Positions 18,701 through 27,117 of a DNA stretch of 64,000 nucleotides are shown one piece after another (the stretch's first letter is position 1; every line of letters starts with the position of its first letter). The DNA lies in contig NZ_LMEF01000032.1 of NCBI RefSeq assembly GCF_001427905.1, positions 232,401-296,400 of the forward strand, in the 5' to 3' direction. The notes beneath the pieces are model-generated. The model did no database searches, was not told the DNA's origin, and was given only the letters and a program-made list of their open reading frames with translations. The DNA comes from Flavobacterium sp. Root420 (lineage in GTDB: Bacteria; Bacteroidota; Bacteroidia; Flavobacteriales; Flavobacteriaceae). A program made the position numbers and the translations under genes.

Positions 18701-18963
18701 ACTGGGCTGTAGAAGATGGTTCATTCTTAAGACTTAATACACTTACTTTAGGTTATACTGCGCCAAATTCATTTACAAGTGCAATACATGCTACTAAAGT
18801 GAGATGTTACCTGACTGCAACAAATGTTTTTGTTCTTACAAATTATTCAGGTCCGGATCCAGAGGTTTCTACAAGAAGAAATACTCCACTTACGCCAGGT
18901 GTTGATTATTCAGCATACCCACGTAGCAGACAATTGGTTTTTGGTTTAAACCTAAGTTTTTAA
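15742..18963 (+). CDS. SusC/RagA-family TonB-linked outer-membrane transporter
   Basis: A 1073-residue outer-membrane importer for oligosaccharides. Signal peptide about 1-32 (ends VSAQ), carboxypeptidase-regulatory-like domain about 33-113, TonB box region NEVVVVGYSS at about 113-122, plug domain with GRVAGVQV and IRIRGGGS, then the 22-strand barrel ending in the aromatic C-terminus VFGLNLSF. It pairs with the SusD-like gene 16 bp downstream. The cargo is not determined; the third gene's families point to plant-type pectic glycans. Confidence 0.93.
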   Translation: MNFKDLFNKRTNCCFAVVFLLCLFMSNQVSAQNVTLEGTVNDATGMSLPGVNVQEKGTKNGTSTDFDGKYKLKLTNSKAVVTFSFIGFKTKEVSVAGKTKIDIALVEDSNNLNEVVVVGYSSVKKSDLTGAVSVVSGNDLRKNPVANLAEALTGRVAGVQVTSSEGSPDSEIKIRIRGGGSLTQDSAPLILVDGFPVNSMNDVPAADVESQTILKDASSTAIYGSRGANGVILITTKRGKDGAISVNYNMFYGMKTLAKQIDVLPTEDFVKWQYEYALLDAPTPGDVTSYTKYFGNWQDRDLYNGVKGDNWQKQIYGRTGEVQSRDLGIRGGSDKINFNFNYAHYDEKAIMVGSDFNRNNLSLALNSKASDKIDLSFTMRYADTEINGGGLNEQREVSSADARLRHAVGYSPIPLPGLTTDNTDEAVSSYLVNPFVANADADRQQFRKVFNMLGSFSWKIIENLQFKSDFGLDNFYYQDYRFYGRSTYYVNNVPTSENQGMPALTMGDRRDNRFRNANTLSYDFKKLLPEQHNLKFLVGEEMIDTKSTQNLTTIHGFPKFFDFEQAQKLTTQGKPNSVDNYYLPDDKLLSFFGSANYDYKGRYLVTATYRADGSSRFLEDNRWGFFPAAAVAWKLSEESFLKNTSWINLLKLRLSYGEAGNNNIPVGQTVQSFESSTTTWIHGIENFWAPSKTLANPDLKWETTVTQNLGLDYDLFKGRLTGSLEVYKNVTKDLLILFPVAGTGYDNQYRNMGETQNTGFEATANVVAIDKPKYGLNFSFNIGVNKNRINSLGVMSNFGMNTNWASTQIGNDYAVNVGSPIGLMYGYQSDGRYEVSDFDYNGTAYTLKSGVANASTVVGTVQPGYMKLKDINGDGIVNNSDLTIIGDANPKATGGFAINANAYGFDFSAAFNYSIGNDIYNANKIEFTTSNQNGQYRNLSSEMADGTRWTNLDPESGTIVTDPTALAALNANTTMWSPFMSRFVFSDWAVEDGSFLRLNTLTLGYTAPNSFTSAIHATKVRCYLTATNVFVLTNYSGPDPEVSTRRNTPLTPGVDYSAYPRSRQLVFGLNLSF

Positions 18964-18979
18964 TTTAATAATTATCACG

Positions 18980-20770
18980 ATGAAACATAAAATAATAATA
19001 GCAGGTTTAATTATAACAAGTCTTTTTACTTCTTGTCAGGAAGATTTTTTAGAAGCTCCTGCACAATCAACATTAGACGAATCAATAATTTTTTCTACAG
19101 CAGGATTGGCTGAAGGTGCGGTTGACGGAATAAAAGTACCTTTTGCTGAAACTAACTCTTACCGAGGTCGTTTTCTTCCTTTTTATGGATTGAACACAGA
19201 TATTGAATGGTATAATAGTTCGCAAACAGCTGGTGATGCTGCAGATTTATGTGTGTACGATGCAAAAGCGATCAATTCGCAAATGAATACTACAAATAAT
19301 GCCTGGGCGATGATGTATTCCGGAATCGAACGTGCTAATATTTGTATTAAAGGATTACGTACTTATGGAGATCCAAGACCAGGGACAGATCTTGGATACT
19401 TACTAGGAGAAGCTTTGACATTAAGAGCAATTTATTATGCAGATTTAATTAAAGCGTGGGGAGATGTTCCTGCACGTTTTGAGCCAATTAATTCAGCAAC
19501 AATTTATTTACCTAAATCAAGTCGCGATGTTGTTTACAAACAAATTATTCAGGATTTAGGAGAAGCTTCGACTTTAGTGCCTTGGCCAAATGAAACTGCT
19601 GCTACAAATTCTGTAGAAAGAATTAATAAGGCGTTTGTAAAAGGATTTCGTGCTCGTTTAGCTTTGGCTGCAAGTGGATTTCAGCAATATCCTGACGGAA
19701 TCAGAAGAAGTACAGATCCTGCACTTTCGGTTGCCGCTATGTACAGATTAGCTTTAGATGAATCTCGTTCTGTAATTGCTAGCGGAAAAGCTCGTTTAGA
19801 GCCATCATTCGAAGCATTTTGGAAAAAATACAATCAGGAAGTTACAACGGCAGGAGGAGAATCTCTTTGGGAACTTCCGTTTGCAGATGGTAGAGGTAGA
19901 ATGTTATTTAGTTTTGCTGTTCGTCACACCACTAATGATCAGTTTCATGCTAATGGAGCGAATCGTGGTGGTACTGCAGGACCACTTCCTTTCGTTTTTT
20001 ATGATTATGATCAACAAGATACTCGTAGAGACGTGACTTGTGTTCCGTATAAATATGGAACGGCTGTTAATAACATTGCTAAGCAAGAATTAGGGGCATT
20101 GAATACCTGGTACTTCGGAAAATACCGTTACGAATGGATGACTCGTTTTGTTACTTCAACAAATGATGATGGTATAAATAAAATTTATATGCGTTATGCT
20201 GAGGTACTTCTTATTGCTGCTGAAACAGCAAACGAATTAGAGGGGCCTGGTGCAGCTGCTCCATATTTAAAAGAAATTCGCCGAAGAGCTTTCCCTTCAG
20301 CAGCTCAGGCTGTAAAAGTTGACGCTTATGTAAACGCATTAACTAGTAAAGAAGCGATGTTTAATGCTCTTGTAGAAGAAAATAAATATGAATTTACTGG
20401 TGAGATGGAGCGTAAACAAGCACTTATTCGTTGGAATATGCTTAAAGCAAAATTAGATCAGGCAAAACAAAAAATGACAAGTTTAGCCACTCACGCAGGA
20501 GAATATGCTGATGTACCTGCCACTTTATACTATAAATTTAAAGCTGATAATGTATCTCTTGATATTTACGGATTGAACAGAGGAGAAACTACAAATCCAG
20601 GGGCTGATTATACTTCTTTTGCCTGGACATGGACAGGAACGGCGACAGATGCTAAGATAAATTCATTGTATAAACCGGGAGTTAATCCTGATAACAGACA
20701 ATTCTGGCCAATATGGCAAGTGTTTATTGATGGAAGTAATGGGCAATTAGTTAATGATTACAATTATTAA
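18980..20770 (+). CDS. SusD/RagB-family surface lipoprotein
   Basis: A 596-residue glycan-binding lipoprotein that caps the SusC barrel. The lipobox TSLFTSC puts the lipid-modified Cys at about residue 19. The N-terminal TPR-like half includes AWAMMYSGIERANICIKGL and LRAIYYADLIKAWGDVP, both diagnostic of SusD. The C-terminal half contains IRRRAFPSA and ending blocks typical of RagB. It follows susC at 16 bp and precedes the DUF4957/DUF5123 gene by 34 bp, forming one operon. Confidence 0.92.
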   Translation: MKHKIIIAGLIITSLFTSCQEDFLEAPAQSTLDESIIFSTAGLAEGAVDGIKVPFAETNSYRGRFLPFYGLNTDIEWYNSSQTAGDAADLCVYDAKAINSQMNTTNNAWAMMYSGIERANICIKGLRTYGDPRPGTDLGYLLGEALTLRAIYYADLIKAWGDVPARFEPINSATIYLPKSSRDVVYKQIIQDLGEASTLVPWPNETAATNSVERINKAFVKGFRARLALAASGFQQYPDGIRRSTDPALSVAAMYRLALDESRSVIASGKARLEPSFEAFWKKYNQEVTTAGGESLWELPFADGRGRMLFSFAVRHTTNDQFHANGANRGGTAGPLPFVFYDYDQQDTRRDVTCVPYKYGTAVNNIAKQELGALNTWYFGKYRYEWMTRFVTSTNDDGINKIYMRYAEVLLIAAETANELEGPGAAAPYLKEIRRRAFPSAAQAVKVDAYVNALTSKEAMFNALVEENKYEFTGEMERKQALIRWNMLKAKLDQAKQKMTSLATHAGEYADVPATLYYKFKADNVSLDIYGLNRGETTNPGADYTSFAWTWTGTATDAKINSLYKPGVNPDNRQFWPIWQVFIDGSNGQLVNDYNY

Positions 20771-20804
20771 ATCTTAGAAAAAATATAATCAATTATAAGA
20801 TATT

Positions 20805-22373
20805 ATGATGAAAACAAAATATATAGTAAAAGGATTAATAGCCACATTATTAGTTGCATTTGCAGTTTCAAGCTGCGAAAGTTATACTGAAGAGCTATTA
20901 GACGGTATAGAAAATACAAGAGAGTTTTCTCCGATTGAACTAACTGCAAAAGTGAGAAACCAAACTTTCGTTGAACTTAATTGGACTGTAAACTCTGCTG
21001 CAGATCATTATACAGTAGAATTTAGTGCTGATGATCCTGATTTTAAAGTGATCTATAAAACGCTACAAGTTACAGGAAGTCAATTGCCATTAACAGTGCA
21101 ACTTGAGGGGGAAACTACTTATTCAATAAGAGTAAAAGCAATTACAACCGGATTAGCAGATTCAAAATGGTCGATAACAACTGCAACTACTTTATCTGAA
21201 CAGCTTTTCTTACCTGTGCAACCTGCAGATATTGAGGCAAAACAAGTTACTTTAAGATGGGTTCCTAATAGTACAGTTACTCAAATTTCGGTAATGCCGG
21301 GAAGTATTATACATACTATTACTCCAGCAGAAAAAACAGCTGGTGTGGCTGTTGTTACAGGACTTACAGGAGAAACTGCTTATACCGCTACTTTGCTAAA
21401 TGGAACTAAGAAAAGAGGTGTTGTAACTTTTACAACAGGAATTGATATTGGAACTGGAATTTTGGTTAAAAGCACGGATGACTTAATGCAGAAAATTGCT
21501 GATGCAGCATCTGGAGCTATCTTAGTTTTGGAACCTGGTGATTATACGGCTGCAAATCAAACGGGAGCGATTACTTTAAACAAATCAATAACATTAAGAG
21601 GACTTCGCAGTTTTAACACACCAAAACTTCATGTAAACTTTGTACTAACTACAGGAGCAGCTAATGTTAGCTTGATCGATCTGGATTTAAAAGGAGACAA
21701 GGGAGCTGCTGGAGCTGCAGTTTCAGTTGTTAAATACAATGATAATACCGTTACTTATGGTGCTCTTTTAATAAGCGGTTGTACTATACATGATTATGGC
21801 GTATCATTAATTAGTGCAAATTTAACTGCTGCGAAAATTACTTCTATAATGGTAGATAATAGTATTGTTACCAATGTACTAACAACTGGTGGAGAATTTA
21901 TAGATGTTAGAGGTTCTCACGTAGGACAACTTACTCTAAAAAATAGTACCTTTAATAATTGTGCAACAGCAAGATACTTCATTCGTATGGATGCTGGTCT
22001 TACAGGTTTGACAACCAATGTATTAATTGATTCTTGTACCATCAATAATCCAAATATGTTGAATACTGCTGCTAATGCAATTTTGTACACACGTTTTGTT
22101 ACTAATGTAATAGCCGTTAAAAATACATTGTTTTCAAATACGCCTGCACCGTATACAAGAGAAACCGCTACTGCAAATCCAACGTTTACAAGTAATAATT
22201 ATTTCAATTCGCCAAATTTAAATGGTAATCCTATTCCGCTTGCGAATAATAGACCTGATACAGCCGGAACTGCATTAAATCCTCAATTTGTTGATGCAGC
22301 AACAGGAAATTTCACAGTTAAAAATCAAACGTTAATCGATAATAAAATTGGTGATCCACGTTGGAGACAATAA
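20805..22373 (+). CDS. surface lipoprotein, FN3-like plus DUF4957/DUF5123 beta-helix
   Basis: A 522-residue lipoprotein (lipobox AVSSC). Residues about 40-215 hold two fibronectin-III-like modules (FVELNWTVNSAADHYTV; VTLRWVPN). Residues about 220-520 form a pectate-lyase-like right-handed beta-helix matching DUF4957 then DUF5123, with AGAILVLEPGDYT and ITLRGLRS at its start and LNPQFVDAATGNFTV near its end. Such proteins occur in pectin utilisation loci next to SusC/D and are thought to bind glycan; no catalytic residues can be assigned. It is the last gene before a terminator, and no CAZyme follows. Confidence 0.78.
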   Translation: MMKTKYIVKGLIATLLVAFAVSSCESYTEELLDGIENTREFSPIELTAKVRNQTFVELNWTVNSAADHYTVEFSADDPDFKVIYKTLQVTGSQLPLTVQLEGETTYSIRVKAITTGLADSKWSITTATTLSEQLFLPVQPADIEAKQVTLRWVPNSTVTQISVMPGSIIHTITPAEKTAGVAVVTGLTGETAYTATLLNGTKKRGVVTFTTGIDIGTGILVKSTDDLMQKIADAASGAILVLEPGDYTAANQTGAITLNKSITLRGLRSFNTPKLHVNFVLTTGAANVSLIDLDLKGDKGAAGAAVSVVKYNDNTVTYGALLISGCTIHDYGVSLISANLTAAKITSIMVDNSIVTNVLTTGGEFIDVRGSHVGQLTLKNSTFNNCATARYFIRMDAGLTGLTTNVLIDSCTINNPNMLNTAANAILYTRFVTNVIAVKNTLFSNTPAPYTRETATANPTFTSNNYFNSPNLNGNPIPLANNRPDTAGTALNPQFVDAATGNFTVKNQTLIDNKIGDPRWRQ

Positions 22374-22400
22374 GAATTACATACTAAGTTTAACTAAGAA

Positions 22401-22427
22401 AGGGATGCAAAACTGCATCCCTTTTTT
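22401..22427 (+). terminator. intrinsic terminator of the SusCD operon
   Basis: GGGATGCA (22402-22409) pairs with TGCATCCC (22414-22421) around AAAC, followed by a T tract. Confidence 0.9.
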
Positions 22428-22458
22428 GTTTTTGTAATTATCAAGGTAAAAGAAAAAA

Positions 22459-22488
22459 ATCCGCTCAAATCTGCGTTTATCCGCGTTC
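22459..22488. repeat. 10-bp-phased ATCYGCG repeat
   Basis: Three tandem units, ATCCGCTCAA, ATCTGCGTTT and ATCCGCGTTC, at exactly 10-bp spacing between convergent genes. A related AATCTGC pair occurs at about 43298-43313. Confidence 0.6.
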
Positions 22489-22500
22489 CATCTAAAAGTC

Positions 22501-23073
22501 TTATTCAATATCCAAATCAAATTTCTCCAGTAATCCCGCCAATGCAGCATGCGAAACTTTTGTTCTTTTGATTTTGTTTTCAGAAGGATCAAATGCATAA
22601 TTTCTTGAAGAGCGAAAATCAGTTTTTTCGAGGATACATTCCACGAAAGTGGCATTTGCCAAATCACAGTTTTTAAAAATGGCCAAAGACAAATCGGTAT
22701 TCGAGAAATCAACATCTTTTAGAGAACAATCTATAAAGTTGGTTTTCTTTAGTTTTTTATAAATGAAAGTTGAATAATCTAAAAGACAATCCTGAAACTG
22801 CATTGAAAACAAAAAACTATTGCTGGAACTGAAATCTAATCCCATCAATTTACAGCCAATAAATTTGATGTTTTTAAGTCCGGTATTTTTAAGAATAGCC
22901 AATGAAAGATTACAGTTTTTAAAAGTGCAGTCTAAAAAATCAACAGAACTAAAATCACTTTTAGAAAAATTGCAGTTGATGAATTCACAATTTACAAATT
23001 CATTATCCGATAATTTTTGATCTGAATAATCAATAGTATCAAAAGTTTTGTTTTGATGCAGAGTAGTTTCCAT
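22501..23073 (-). CDS. pentapeptide-repeat protein
   Basis: A 190-residue protein made of about 20 A(D/N)Lxx-type repeats from residue about 18 to 150 (for example CEFINCNFSKSDFSSVDF), which fold into a four-sided beta-helix. Cys at the i-2/i+2 positions is frequent. Qnr-like gyrase-protecting proteins share the fold and size, but no direct evidence supports that role and many housekeeping homologues exist. It may form a unit with the small gene just upstream (23113-23313). Confidence 0.8.
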   Translation of the reverse strand: METTLHQNKTFDTIDYSDQKLSDNEFVNCEFINCNFSKSDFSSVDFLDCTFKNCNLSLAILKNTGLKNIKFIGCKLMGLDFSSSNSFLFSMQFQDCLLDYSTFIYKKLKKTNFIDCSLKDVDFSNTDLSLAIFKNCDLANATFVECILEKTDFRSSRNYAFDPSENKIKRTKVSHAALAGLLEKFDLDIE

Positions 23074-23112
23074 AATGATAAGATGAGGTTTTAGGTAGAT
23101 TTGGACAGAACT

Positions 23113-23313
23113 TTATTCCAATTCGATACAATCAAAAATATCGTTTTGGAGGACTACTTCAGAAACTTCGGTTTCACTATCGATTCGTAAAATGTTATCA
23201 CAATCTTCAAGGTCAAAATTCCATGAGGCATGAGGCAGTAATTCGGAAAGTAACGCAGTGGCGAATTCTAATTTTAATTTTGAATTGACAGTCGTTTTAA
23301 AAACATAAATCAT
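23113..23313 (-). CDS. small conserved protein, HMA-like fold without cysteines
   Basis: A 66-residue protein from the Met at 23313 (MIYVFKTTV...); an 8-codon upstream extension is less likely. The beta-alpha-beta-like pattern and the segment LPHASWNFDLEDCDNILRID resemble a ferredoxin-like fold seen in small Bacteroidota proteins, but the CxxC metal site is absent. Function is unknown. It lies 39 bp upstream of the pentapeptide gene on the same strand. Confidence 0.55.
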   Translation of the reverse strand: MIYVFKTTVNSKLKLEFATALLSELLPHASWNFDLEDCDNILRIDSETEVSEVVLQNDIFDCIELE

Positions 23314-23383
23314 AATTTGCTTTTTTTCAATGTGCAAATTTCAATTAAAACAAAAGAATTAAATAGGATTTCGTAATCAATAA

Positions 23384-24304
23384 TTAGGACTTATCAATCA
23401 TTTTTCGATATTGAACCGGCGTCAAACCTTCGTGTTTTTTAAAGAATCTGCTAAAGTAAGAATGATCTTCATGGCCAACTTGCATAGCTATTTCGCTTAC
23501 TGATAATGTGGTTTGAAACAGTAAATATTTAGCTTCTAATAAAATGGTTTCTTCAATCCATTTGGTTGCTGATTTGCCAGTTGAAGATTTTACCGATTTG
23601 TTTAGGTGATTCGGTGTAACACTAAGCAACGAGGCGTAAAATTTAACCTGATGCCGGGTTTTGATATTGGCATATATGAGTTCTTTAAATTTATTAGAAA
23701 GAACTGTCGCAGCGGAACCAATTTTAAGAGTTTTTTTGGCATTTTTATTCATTTCGCAAAACAATGCCATCAAATAAGACTGTACAATATTTAAATTGGC
23801 TATATCATTCTCCAGATATTCTGTTTGTAAACGATTTAGTAGATTAAGAATAAAAGCAGCATCTTTTTCGGGAATCGTAATTTTGGGAGTTCCTGATATT
23901 TTCAAAAAATCGAACTCATTAAACATTTCACGATTGCCATATTTTCCAATTAAAACATCAGGATGAAACAGGCAAATAAAACCGCAATAATTAATGTTAA
24001 TGTGTTCTATTGAAAAAATCTGGCCCGCTGGAACGACAATTAATTGATTTGGATAAGTTTGATATTCCTCATAACCAATTTTCATGATGTGTGTACCAGA
24101 GGTAATAAAAAGCAACGTAAAACAATTGTGTTTTGAAGGAGGAACCGTATAACGAAGTTGCATCATTTCTTCAACTTTCAAACAAAAAAAATGATCTGAA
24201 TTTGATTTAAAAAGCAAATGCATTGGATTTTCTTCCCCAAGAAACCGTTCCCGAAACCCTTTTGGTCCGTAAGTTTTTATTTTTTCGTTTGCCTTATTTT
24301 TCAT
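23384..24304 (-). CDS. AraC-family transcriptional regulator
   Basis: A 306-residue regulator. The N-terminal part has a cupin-like domain (YQTYPNQLIVVPAGQIFSI at about 81-99). The C-terminal AraC domain has the second helix-turn-helix LSVSEIAMQVGHEDHSYFSR with FKKHEGLTPVQYRKM after it. It starts 3 bp after the stop of the upstream gene (24308-24871), so the two are probably co-transcribed. Target unknown. Confidence 0.85.
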   Translation of the reverse strand: MKNKANEKIKTYGPKGFRERFLGEENPMHLLFKSNSDHFFCLKVEEMMQLRYTVPPSKHNCFTLLFITSGTHIMKIGYEEYQTYPNQLIVVPAGQIFSIEHININYCGFICLFHPDVLIGKYGNREMFNEFDFLKISGTPKITIPEKDAAFILNLLNRLQTEYLENDIANLNIVQSYLMALFCEMNKNAKKTLKIGSAATVLSNKFKELIYANIKTRHQVKFYASLLSVTPNHLNKSVKSSTGKSATKWIEETILLEAKYLLFQTTLSVSEIAMQVGHEDHSYFSRFFKKHEGLTPVQYRKMIDKS

Positions 24305-24307
24305 TCT

Positions 24308-24871
24308 TTAATAATACAATCTAAAATCAAGCAATTGACAAAGCGCATAATGTTTTTGGTACAATTCTTCAACCACTTCCGTAAGATCGTCATTATCCTG
24401 ATATAAACTAAAAAAAGCTTTGTCAATAGTACTGCTGCTCGCTATTTTATTATAAGTCGATCCATAACCTGAAATTGCACGTGCTCCGGTTATGTCCAGA
24501 AAATATTGTGCTTCATCTTCCCTTAAATCTAATATTTTTTTATTGGCAAAATGAATAATTTTACCTTTCATTTTTCCTTCAAAAAGTTCTGCAATTTCTT
24601 CAAGACTGTAATAATAATCGTGAAGACAAATGTTGTTAGGTTCTCCGGGCATTACCAAATAAATGATTTCATAATCCTTAAAATTATGATCTTCATAAAG
24701 CAGGATATTTAAGCTTTCCTCCAGACCTTCAATGGTGTCACAGGTTTTATAAATACTGGAAATGCCTTGATCAATGGCAATTTCTTCTAAGTTTTTAACC
24801 ACTTGAGTCTCCAAATAAGTATCTACATCAGGAACGCCTTCCAGACAGAAAATAAATTTATCATGCTCCAT
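24308..24871 (-). CDS. uncharacterised protein (DUF6642-like)
   Basis: A 187-residue soluble acidic protein. The layout of a strand KFIFCLEG at 5-12, a strand IIYLVMPGE at 69-77 and a strand KGKIIHFANKKIL at 102-114, then FLDITGARAISGYG at 124-137, recalls the order of the CHAT/caspase-like fold. The His and Cys catalytic positions appear to be replaced (MPGE and FANK), so activity is not expected. I associate the family with DUF6642 from memory only. It is coupled to the AraC gene downstream. Confidence 0.5.
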   Translation of the reverse strand: MEHDKFIFCLEGVPDVDTYLETQVVKNLEEIAIDQGISSIYKTCDTIEGLEESLNILLYEDHNFKDYEIIYLVMPGEPNNICLHDYYYSLEEIAELFEGKMKGKIIHFANKKILDLREDEAQYFLDITGARAISGYGSTYNKIASSSTIDKAFFSLYQDNDDLTEVVEELYQKHYALCQLLDFRLYY

Positions 24872-25198
24872 AACAGTACACTTTCAGGTTTGGCGATTAG
24901 TAGTGAAAAGACTCTCTTTGTTTTCGTTCTGACAAAAGTATTTTTTTATGTGGAAAAACTATTATTTGAAGTAAATTTTAACTTGTTTTTTTTGATTGAA
25001 ACAAATCGAAGAAATTTTATAAAGGAAAAGCTTTTTACTCTTCCTAAAAGAGTATCGGAATATCTATTTATTTAATTTTAAAATTTTCAACACGTCTGGA
25101 ATATAGATTTTTAAACATGAAGCTTCATGTACAGCACATGCCAAAGAGATACTGGAAATATATGAAAGAAAAGATTCCGAATATTAAAAAAAAGACAA
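24872..25198. other. intergenic region with a 16-bp palindrome
   Basis: No convincing gene. ACATGAAGCTTCATGT at 25115-25130 is a perfect palindrome. The upstream A/T-rich part holds no clear promoter box in either direction. Confidence 0.5.
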
Positions 25199-25225
25199 TA
25201 AAAAAGAGGCCTTTTAAAGCCTCTT
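25199..25225 (-). terminator. intrinsic terminator of the secreted-protein gene
   Basis: AAGAGGC (25204-25210) pairs with GCCTCTT (25219-25225); the T tract on the minus strand follows the leftward gene's stop. Confidence 0.8.
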
Positions 25226-25229
25226 AATT

Positions 25230-25703
25230 TTAATGTTTTCCGTTTCCTTTACCATTTCCGTGGCCATTTCCATTTCCATGATTCCCGTTATCTTTTCCTT
25301 GTTTATTATTTCCTTTTCCTGGTTTTTGTCCAATCGTTTTTTGAGGTTTTCCTTTGTACCCTTTTCCGTATTTTACTTTATGGGTTTTGAAATTGTCATA
25401 AGGTGCATTTCCTCTGTAATCAGTCAATACTACTTTATATTCGTTATAAAGATCATAATTTCTATAAACAGATGGCAATGTTCTGGCTCTTATCCACTTT
25501 CCATTATTAATGTAAATATAATTGGATGTGCTTACATCATAATAGGTTTGAAGGTCCGGTAGATAATAATATCTTGCGTCGTTATAACCAACTGGTCCCC
25601 AAGCCGGAGGTGTACCAATGTTAACATTTATGTCCACCTGAGCGTTTGAGAAATTAATTGCCAAAAGAGACAATCCTATAAATAAATATTTTAATGATTT
25701 CAT
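25230..25703 (-). CDS. secreted protein with Gly/Asn/His/Lys-rich tail
   Basis: A 157-residue exported protein: signal peptide ending FSNAQ (about 1-22), a central Tyr/Asn-rich domain (RYYYLPDLQTYYDVSTSNYI at about 44-63) and, from about 105, a basic low-complexity tail of G, N, H and K (KGKP, GNGNGHGNGKG). Similar small proteins occur in Flavobacteria; function unknown. The tail could bind metal or cell-surface polymer. It is a single-gene unit. Confidence 0.65.
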   Translation of the reverse strand: MKSLKYLFIGLSLLAINFSNAQVDINVNIGTPPAWGPVGYNDARYYYLPDLQTYYDVSTSNYIYINNGKWIRARTLPSVYRNYDLYNEYKVVLTDYRGNAPYDNFKTHKVKYGKGYKGKPQKTIGQKPGKGNNKQGKDNGNHGNGNGHGNGKGNGKH

Positions 25704-25859
25704 GATTTCAATTTTTTAAATTATTATTAATAAAGAGACTAAAACAAAAAGCATACCTAAAAGCATAATTATTGTTTTTTGTTATTAAGGTACTGATTAT
25801 TAAGTTAATATTATTGTTGTTTTTGAATAAATTTATGTTAAAGGCCTAGAAATGTTTTC

Positions 25860-26624
25860 TTAATTCCAGATTTCATTCATTTCGGTCAGGACGATTGGTT
25901 TGCCCTCAGTAACTACAATTGTATGTTCGTGCTGTGCCATAAAACCACCTTTGTTGCCAACCATTGTCCAGCCGTCATTAAGTTCTACTGCCTGAGATGA
26001 AGCTGTTGATATGAATGTTTCAATAGCTACAACTGAGTTCTTCTTAAAACGTCTTTGGTCAAATCGATTTTTATAGTTTAGTAATTCATCTGGTTGTTCA
26101 TGTAAACTTCTACCAATGCCATGGCCACCTAAATTTTTTATTACTTTGTAACCTCTTTTTTTCGCTTCTGTTTCTATAAGATATCCTATCTCAGAAATTT
26201 TTACCCCGCCTTTTATATTGTTTATCGCTTGTCTTAAAATATCTTTTGATGCATCAACCAGTTTTTGGTGTCCGTTTTTATCTTCTCCAATAACAAATGA
26301 ACCTCCGTTGTCTGACCAAAAACCATCTAATTCGGCAGAAACATCAATATTAATTAAATCGCCTTCCTTAAGTATTCTCTTAGCAGATGGAATACCATGG
26401 CAGAATTCATTATTTACACTAATACAAGTCCATCCCGGAAAGCCATAAGTTAGATAGGGTGCTGATTTTGCACCTAAATCATTAAGAATCTTTCCTCCAT
26501 ATTCGTCCAGCTCCTTTGTTGTCATTCCAGGTTTGGCAAAATTTCTCATTTCTTTTAAAGCATAAGCTACTGCTTGACTGGCTTTTTTCATTCCTATTAA
26601 TTCTGACTCTTGTTTTATTGACAT
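25860..26624 (-). CDS. map: methionine aminopeptidase, type I
   Basis: Dinuclear-metal enzyme that removes N-terminal Met from nascent proteins; 254 aa, typical of bacterial type I. Ligands and key residues are visible: NEFCHGIPS (His), INIDVSAELDGFWSDNGG (two Asp), GGHGIGRSLHEQP (His), AIETF (Glu) and AQHEHTIVV (Glu). It lies outside a ribosomal-protein cluster, so it may be a second copy. It is 16 bp downstream of the NTF2-like gene. Confidence 0.93.
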   Translation of the reverse strand: MSIKQESELIGMKKASQAVAYALKEMRNFAKPGMTTKELDEYGGKILNDLGAKSAPYLTYGFPGWTCISVNNEFCHGIPSAKRILKEGDLINIDVSAELDGFWSDNGGSFVIGEDKNGHQKLVDASKDILRQAINNIKGGVKISEIGYLIETEAKKRGYKVIKNLGGHGIGRSLHEQPDELLNYKNRFDQRRFKKNSVVAIETFISTASSQAVELNDGWTMVGNKGGFMAQHEHTIVVTEGKPIVLTEMNEIWN

Positions 26625-26640
26625 GTTTTTATTTTTCTAA

Positions 26641-27003
26641 TTAATTATTTTCAACCAGTTCAATGTCCATTGTTTTTATTAATCCATCTTCAAATGTGTA
26701 GATATGTTTTACAAGTCCGTCAAACATTAAACTGCCTTGCAAATCTTTTACATTTTGATGCACTTTAACTTCTAAGCTTCCGTTCTCTCTTTCATTGAAA
26801 CCGATAGGTTCTACTTTCGGATTTATTTCTGTCCATTGTCTGGTCCAATAATGCTTTATTTCATCATGTCCCGAAATGTAACCGCCTTCCCAGGCTTTGG
26901 ACCATTGCACATCTGATTGCATTGTTGATAGTGCATCGTCGATATTTCTTTCGTTGAAAGCGTTATAAGCTTTTTTGATGGTGTTTTCGAATTGATTTGA
27001 CAT
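26641..27003 (-). CDS. NTF2-like/SnoaL-fold protein
   Basis: A 120-residue cone-shaped alpha+beta protein: an N-terminal helix (IKKAYNAFNERNIDDALSTM), then WSKAWEGGYISGHDEIKHYW and a strand-rich C-terminus with GLVKHIYTFEDGLIKTMDI. The fold is shared by SnoaL and ketosteroid-isomerase-like enzymes; no catalytic dyad can be assigned. It precedes map on the same strand. Confidence 0.7.
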   Translation of the reverse strand: MSNQFENTIKKAYNAFNERNIDDALSTMQSDVQWSKAWEGGYISGHDEIKHYWTRQWTEINPKVEPIGFNERENGSLEVKVHQNVKDLQGSLMFDGLVKHIYTFEDGLIKTMDIELVENN

Positions 27004-27117
27004 TTACATTGAAATTTGTTATTGCTAATATAAAGCTAATTTTATTTAGAGGAATAAATTGTTTCGGTGATTACTGAATATATCTTGGTGAAAACAACTC
27101 CCGGCTTCGAAATGAAC

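Noticed and set aside
22377..22715. 112-codon minus-strand frame
   Set aside because: Overlaps the pentapeptide-repeat gene in another frame and crosses the SusCD terminator.
22501..23073. Qnr-type quinolone resistance gene
   Set aside because: Only the pentapeptide fold is shared; the specific Qnr loops and context are not recognised.
25117..25227. 36-residue plus-strand basic peptide frame
   Set aside because: Starts in a palindrome and ends inside the terminator; Lys-rich content comes from A-rich DNA.
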